Shown: positions 59,911-64,000 of the stretch, piece after piece
How the letters are laid out: each line of letters starts with the position of its first letter
Position numbering within the stretch: the stretch's first letter is position 1
Source of the DNA: Marinobacter szutsaonensis
GTDB taxonomy: Bacteria; Pseudomonadota; Gammaproteobacteria; Pseudomonadales; Oleiphilaceae
Reading direction: 5' to 3'
Assembly (NCBI RefSeq): GCF_039523335.1
Contig: NZ_BAAAFC010000001.1
Coordinates: 1,674,001-1,738,000 of the forward strand
Length of the DNA: 64,000 nt
Program-made: the position numbers and the translations under genes
The notes under the pieces: model-generated
Told to the model about the DNA's origin: nothing
Database searches by the model: none
What the model saw: the letters and a program-made list of their open reading frames with translations, nothing else

Positions 59911-61227
59911 ATGACTGAGAGTACAGCCCGGAAAACCGAACGATCGGAAAAAGAGCAGAAAGCCCACGTTCTGACCCTGCCACTGGCCGACACCCGGGTT
60001 GATCGCGAGCCACACAGTTATGAACGCTGGCTGGTCACCAAACTGATGCGCATGGCCGGTTCGCCGCCGGTGCGTTTCAGGCTCTGGAACGGTGATGTGA
60101 TCGAACCGGAGCAGCATCAAGAAGCCAGCTTTACCCTGCATCTCAAAGATCCCAAGGCCCTGTATTCGCTGGTTGCCAACCCCAACCTGGCCTTTGGCGA
60201 CTTGTACGCCGCCGGCAGGCTTGATATCGAGGGCGACCTGCCCGACCTGATGGAAACTCTCTACCGGGCGGTCCATGCGGCACGCGAGAAGTGGCCGCGT
60301 TGGCTGGACGCACTGTGGAAAAACCACAATCCCCGTGCCACCGGCATTGCCGAAGCCAAGGAAAACATCCATCACCATTACGATCTCGGCAACGAGTTCT
60401 ACCAGCTCTGGCTGGACCGGGCGGAAATGCAGTACACCTGCGCCTACTACGAAGAGCCGGACCTGACCCTGGAGCAGGCCCAGCTCGCCAAGCTGGAACA
60501 CGTCTGCCGCAAACTGCGCCTCAAACCGGGCATGACCGTGGTGGAGGCCGGCTGTGGCTGGGGTGGCCTGGCCCGCTACATGGCCCGCAACTATGGTGTG
60601 AAGGTGCACTCCTACAACATTTCCAGGGAGCAGCTCGCTTATGCCCGCGAGGAATCCCGACGGCAGGGGCTGGACAGTCTGATCACCTACGTCGAGGACG
60701 ACTATCGCAACATCGAGGGGCAGTACGACGCCTTTGTCTCCATCGGCATGCTCGAACACGTGGGCAAGGAGAATTACCCGGCGCTGTCGGAGCTGATCAA
60801 GCGCAGCCTGAAGCCCAATGGCATTGCACTGCTCCACAGCATCGGCCGGAACCGGCCCATGCTGATGAACGCCTGGATCGAGAAACGGATCTTCCCGGGC
60901 GCCTACCCGCCCAGCATTGGCGAGTTCATGGAGATCTGCGAGCACAGCGATTTCTCGGTACTCGACGTTGAGAATCTCCGGCTGCACTACGCCCAGACGC
61001 TGTCACACTGGATGGAGCGTTTCGAGGCCAGTCAGGACAAGGTTGCGGACATGTACGACGAGCACTTCACCCGGGCCTGGCGCCTCTACCTCGCCGGCTC
61101 AATCGCGGCCTTCCGTGCCGGGTCACTGCAACTGTTCCAGGTGGTGTTCACCCACGGGGGCAACAACCAGCTGCCACAAAACCGGGGCGACCTTTACACC
61201 TTCCCGGCAGCCCCGGAGGAGGCCTGA
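59911..61227 (+). CDS. Cyclopropane-fatty-acyl-phospholipid synthase family methyltransferase
   Basis: The enzyme transfers a methyl group from S-adenosylmethionine to a double bond of membrane phospholipid acyl chains. An N-terminal lipid-associated domain (about 45-125) is followed by a methyltransferase with ENIHHHYDLGNEFYQLWLD, MQYTCAYYE, the SAM loop VVEAGCGWGGLARYMA and SIGMLEHVG. The 438-residue length fits. The stop overlaps the next gene's ATG by one base, tying it to an FAD reductase. This raises the option that the final product is not a plain cyclopropane. Confidence 0.88.
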   Translation: MTESTARKTERSEKEQKAHVLTLPLADTRVDREPHSYERWLVTKLMRMAGSPPVRFRLWNGDVIEPEQHQEASFTLHLKDPKALYSLVANPNLAFGDLYAAGRLDIEGDLPDLMETLYRAVHAAREKWPRWLDALWKNHNPRATGIAEAKENIHHHYDLGNEFYQLWLDRAEMQYTCAYYEEPDLTLEQAQLAKLEHVCRKLRLKPGMTVVEAGCGWGGLARYMARNYGVKVHSYNISREQLAYAREESRRQGLDSLITYVEDDYRNIEGQYDAFVSIGMLEHVGKENYPALSELIKRSLKPNGIALLHSIGRNRPMLMNAWIEKRIFPGAYPPSIGEFMEICEHSDFSVLDVENLRLHYAQTLSHWMERFEASQDKVADMYDEHFTRAWRLYLAGSIAAFRAGSLQLFQVVFTHGGNNQLPQNRGDLYTFPAAPEEA

Positions 61228-62354
61228 TGGATTACTACGACCTGATCATCGTCGGGGCCGGCCCTGCCGGCTCAACCCTGGCCAAGGCCCTTGAAAACAC
61301 CGGCAAACGGATCCTGATCATCGACAAACAGGACTTCCCCCGGGACAAGACCTGCGCGGGGTGGGTGACTCCAGCGGTCATGAGGGAACTGGATATCGAT
61401 CTGACAGATTATGGTACCGGCCGAACCCTTCAGCCGATCCGCAGGTTCCGGATCGGCATGATGGGCCAGGCACCGGTGGAGAATGATCATGGTGAAGTGG
61501 TGAGTTATGGCATCCGGCGCTGCGAATTTGATAACTACCTGCTGGACCGGGTGACAACCGCCACCCGACAGCTGGGCACCCCGGTAAAATCCATCGAACG
61601 CCAGGACGGCAACTGGGTCGTCAACGAAACCTGGGAGGCGCCGCTGATCGTCGGTGCCGGCGGCCACTTCTGCCCTGTGGCCCGCCTGCTGGGTGAAGGC
61701 CCGGGTAGCCATGAAACGGTGGTGGCGGCCAAGGAAGTGGAATTCCAGATGACCGACGAACAGGCCAGCGTCTGCCAGGCCCGGGGTGATACCCCGGAGC
61801 TGTGGTTCTGCCGGGATCTCAAGGGCTACGCCTGGGTGTTCCGCAAAGGCAACTATCTCAATATCGGCCTGGGCCGTGAGGACAACCACAAACTGAGCGA
61901 ACACCTGCAGGCATTCGTCGAGGAGATGAAAACCAGCGGCCGCATCCCTGCCGACCTGCCCGGACGCTTCAAGGGCCATGCCTACCTGCTGTATGCCCAC
62001 GCCGAGCGCCCGCTGGTCGACGACGGCGTGATCCTGATTGGCGATTCCGCCGGACTGGCCTATACCCAGAGTGGTGAGGGCATCCGCCCGGCCGTGGAAT
62101 CCGCCCTGCTGGCCGCGGAGGTTCTTCGCAAGGCGACAGATTATTCCGCCTCATCCCTGCAGGTGTATGGCGATGCCATTGCCGAACGCTTTGGCAACCG
62201 GGCGTCGGACACGGAACAGGGCTGGCAGGTACCGGACTGGCTCAAGACCCCTCTGGCCAGTACCCTGATGCGTTCCCACTGGTTTACCCGCAAGGTGGTG
62301 ACCGAGAAGTGGTTCCTGCACCGAGAGGTGCCGCCGCTGGAGGTGGCCGTCTGA
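61227..62354 (+). CDS. Geranylgeranyl-reductase-like FAD-dependent oxidoreductase
   Basis: The 375-residue flavoprotein begins with the dinucleotide fold LIIVGAGPAGSTLAKAL. It carries the reductase-family Cys motif FPRDKTCAGWVTP, the aromatic GYAWVFRKGNYLNIGLG segment and the FAD motif LIGDSAGLAYTQSGEGI. Relatives reduce isoprenoid double bonds or act as FixC-type oxidoreductases. It is translationally coupled (TGATG) to the cyclopropane synthase, so a lipid-bound substrate is plausible. The real reaction is not known from sequence. Confidence 0.82.
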   Translation: MDYYDLIIVGAGPAGSTLAKALENTGKRILIIDKQDFPRDKTCAGWVTPAVMRELDIDLTDYGTGRTLQPIRRFRIGMMGQAPVENDHGEVVSYGIRRCEFDNYLLDRVTTATRQLGTPVKSIERQDGNWVVNETWEAPLIVGAGGHFCPVARLLGEGPGSHETVVAAKEVEFQMTDEQASVCQARGDTPELWFCRDLKGYAWVFRKGNYLNIGLGREDNHKLSEHLQAFVEEMKTSGRIPADLPGRFKGHAYLLYAHAERPLVDDGVILIGDSAGLAYTQSGEGIRPAVESALLAAEVLRKATDYSASSLQVYGDAIAERFGNRASDTEQGWQVPDWLKTPLASTLMRSHWFTRKVVTEKWFLHREVPPLEVAV

Positions 62355-62361
62355 AACGCAA

Positions 62362-62387
62362 AGAGGCCGGGCAATTGCCCGGCCTCT
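62362..62387. terminator. 26-base perfect palindrome, bidirectional terminator
   Basis: AGAGGCCGGGCAA and its exact complement TTGCCCGGCCTCT form a 13-base stem between the convergent reductase and porin genes. The T-run is short on both sides, so termination may rely on the very stable stem. Confidence 0.75.
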
Positions 62388-62446
62388 GAATTTCCTCGCG
62401 ACGACAACCTTGCTGCAACCGCTGGCGACGCCTTGGAACTACGAAC

Positions 62447-63385
62447 TTAGAACTTCACACGCATGCCTGCAAGGAAGCCCATGTCGGTGTTATCTTCGTC
62501 GGTATCCGCAATTTCGGCGAATACGCTGACATTTTTGGCAGACGGCATCTTGTAGGTCACGTTGGCGTACCAGGCAGTCACATCTTCCTGACCATCGGTT
62601 TCCTGATTCTGCATACCAACAGCAACATCAGTGGTGCTGGCAACGCCGACTACGGCCGCTACGTTGTAAAGCGTGGTTTCGAGGTCTGTGTTGCTGTCGT
62701 CAGTGACGCTGTAATCCGCCGCGAGGGTTGCGAACCCTGCATCATAGGCTGCACTGACACCGTAGGTATCCAGAGAGTCAGCGCCGATCGGCGTGTGCTG
62801 CTGGTAGGCGGCAGCGAGGGTCAGACCAGCAAACTCGGTAGCAGCGAACAAGTCGAAGAACTCACCGGTGATTCCATCCTTGTCTTCAGCTTCCAGCTCA
62901 TGAGATGCAACCAGGTAAACGTTCTCCAGCTCAACGTCGAGGCGGATGGTGTCATCACCGTCGGTATCGACAGCATCGAACTGGTCTTCATCCAACGGAG
63001 CTTCATAGGCTTCTTCAATGCCAAACTCGTCAGACGCGAAGTTCTGCTTACCAATAGACAGAGCCGCAACGCCGTACTGCATGCCAACGTAGGCTTCCTC
63101 GATCGGCTCGTTCACATCTTTGCCGTTGGCATGATCCTTAAAGTCGAAATCCAGGCGACCGAAAGCCTTCATGTCGTCACCCAGATCATAGCTGACATAG
63201 TTTTTCAGCTCCAGATCGTCAAAATCCACGTATTCATTGGTGTCATCTCCGATTTTTTTACGCAGTTGAATCTGGAAATCACCGTTCAGCTTGTAGGTAA
63301 AACCCTCTTTTTCGTAAACAGTTGCAGCACTGGCAGAACCCACAGCTACAGAGGACACAGCAACAGCCAGAAGAAGCTTCTTCAT
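62447..63385 (-). CDS. Porin
   Basis: This general outer-membrane porin of the gram-negative trimeric type has a signal peptide MKKLLLAVAVSSVAVGSASA. It begins GFTYKLNGDFQIQLRK, has acidic loops, paired strands such as MKAFGRLDFDFKDHANG and YVGMQYGVAALSIGKQ, and ends with the membrane-insertion phenylalanine in GMRVKF. The 312 residues are typical. ATG 63385 is chosen because GGAG lies nine bases upstream; an ATG at 63400 lacks a ribosome site. The many Asp/Glu residues suit a marine organism. Confidence 0.88.
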   Translation of the reverse strand: MKKLLLAVAVSSVAVGSASAATVYEKEGFTYKLNGDFQIQLRKKIGDDTNEYVDFDDLELKNYVSYDLGDDMKAFGRLDFDFKDHANGKDVNEPIEEAYVGMQYGVAALSIGKQNFASDEFGIEEAYEAPLDEDQFDAVDTDGDDTIRLDVELENVYLVASHELEAEDKDGITGEFFDLFAATEFAGLTLAAAYQQHTPIGADSLDTYGVSAAYDAGFATLAADYSVTDDSNTDLETTLYNVAAVVGVASTTDVAVGMQNQETDGQEDVTAWYANVTYKMPSAKNVSVFAEIADTDEDNTDMGFLAGMRVKF

Positions 63386-63421
63386 TTGTTTCGACTCCAT
63401 TATCGATTGGTGTTATGGACT

Positions 63422-64000
63422 TCAATTGCTGGAATGAATCCAGTTCTTCCACTCATCCCGAGTTGTCTTATCGGCTTTCAAATACCAGTACCGCAGCATT
63501 TGATTCACCATTTCCTGATCCGGGGCACCTGCCGATGTCGACGGCCACCCTTCTTCTTTTTCCAGTAATTCCATGTCGGCGCCCGGGAGGTTGGCACCCA
63601 GGGCCGCCGGAGATTCGGATCGGTTGAAAGCGTCCAGCTCTCGCTCGTAATCACGGACCAGCTGAAAACCTTCTTTTTCCAGGACATCAACATCGAAATT
63701 GATCGACTGTTGGTCTGTGGTGGTCAGCTGCCAGTTACCTGCCCGGTTGAACATTTCCAGCTCCCGGCTATTTCCGATTTCCGGTGCCTGTACAGTCAGT
63801 TCGGTATCCTCCGCCCGGAACAACAGCGCGAAAGCGTCGCTGGTTTCCGGCATACCCTCGTCAGAGGACCGGCCCACCTCCACGGTGCAATCCACTACCA
63901 GCTGATGCCGCCCGTTGGTCAGGGTCAGCGGCCCATTAGAATCGATGGCGGCACCATCCAGGGCCCGCACACTGACGCACGGCCCGAGATTGAGCTGCAC
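63422..64000 (-). CDS. DUF2057 (YccT/CsgI-like) exported protein, N-terminus outside the window
   Basis: The visible 192 residues match DUF2057. The domain starts with a beta-strand NLGPCVSVRALDG, continues NGPLTLTNGRHQLVVDCTVEVG and ends VNQMLRYWYLKADKTTRDEW, as in E. coli YccT. The frame runs off the window edge, so the signal peptide is missing here. In E. coli YccT (also called CsgI) has been reported to inhibit curli subunit polymerisation. It lies 36 bases downstream of the porin start on the same strand and could precede it in a transcript. Confidence 0.8.
   Translation of the reverse strand: MQLNLGPCVSVRALDGAAIDSNGPLTLTNGRHQLVVDCTVEVGRSSDEGMPETSDAFALLFRAEDTELTVQAPEIGNSRELEMFNRAGNWQLTTTDQQSINFDVDVLEKEGFQLVRDYERELDAFNRSESPAALGANLPGADMELLEKEEGWPSTSAGAPDQEMVNQMLRYWYLKADKTTRDEWKNWIHSSN

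Overview
The window reads as one contiguous chromosomal segment of a GC-rich gammaproteobacterium, most likely Marinobacter or a close relative. This is inferred from gene order and protein style, not from a database search. The tatBC-rsmE run, ygfB-pepP-ubiH-ubiI, zapA-6S RNA-ygfA, aroQ-accB-accC-prmA, dusB-fis and purH-purD are all typical of that group. Roughly sixty protein genes, one 6S RNA, several terminators and regulatory sites and two repeat families are supported. No tRNA, rRNA, CRISPR array, prophage or insertion sequence was seen.

Layout. 1-7.3 kb holds protein export (tatB partial, tatC), rsmE, a DUF808 membrane protein and the ubiquinone hydroxylase/aminopeptidase P operon. 7.35-10.5 kb is a probable zinc-acquisition locus: a His-rich periplasmic protein behind a near-consensus Zur box, a DUF3299 protein and an ABC ATPase/permease pair. 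10.5-12.1 kb holds zapA, 6S RNA and ygfA. 12.1-17.1 kb has ilvA, rpiA, an acyl-CoA dehydrogenase and ppa, with three copies of an unusual repeat that combines a constant core with variable inverted arms. 17.1-22 kb is a c-di-GMP cluster: a DUF2333 protein and a LapD-like degenerate receptor divergent from a REC-REC-GGDEF cyclase. 22-31.5 kb is core metabolism and housekeeping (aroQ, accBC, prmA, dusB-fis, purH, purD), with four tandem hairpins between purH and purD. 31.5-36.4 kb holds a CPA2 antiporter, an EgtB/SenA-like enzyme and an SLC13-type permease.

The most interesting region is 36.4-41.7 kb. It contains a VpsR-like enhancer-binding protein overlapping an outer-membrane beta-barrel gene, facing a four-gene operon. 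That operon encodes an Asn/Ser/Asp-repeat secreted protein, a small secreted protein, a Sec-exported C39-type cysteine peptidase and another secreted protein. The three non-peptidase secreted proteins share a C-terminal QN-x5-V-x-Q motif. Two carry a double-glycine-like segment that a C39 peptidase could cut. Both operons have good sigma-54 promoter matches. The whole resembles, but is not identical to, the Pseudomonas Fap functional-amyloid logic (barrel, C39 peptidase, repetitive fibre protein). I propose it as a fibre or matrix system.

41.9-51.4 kb holds isocitrate lyase, a DUF1538/PII-like/CBS transport operon, a CASTOR/POLLUX-type channel, a beta-barrel protein, a SulP transporter and a small ribbon-helix-helix regulator. 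51.4-56.6 kb is accessory: a ChaN lipoprotein, a macrodomain protein, a SIMPL protein, a GH84-like glycosidase, an acyltransferase and an unknown helical protein. 56.7-64 kb holds a TRAP transporter (dctPQM), a coupled cyclopropane-fatty-acid synthase/FAD reductase pair, a porin and a partial DUF2057 protein cut by the window end.
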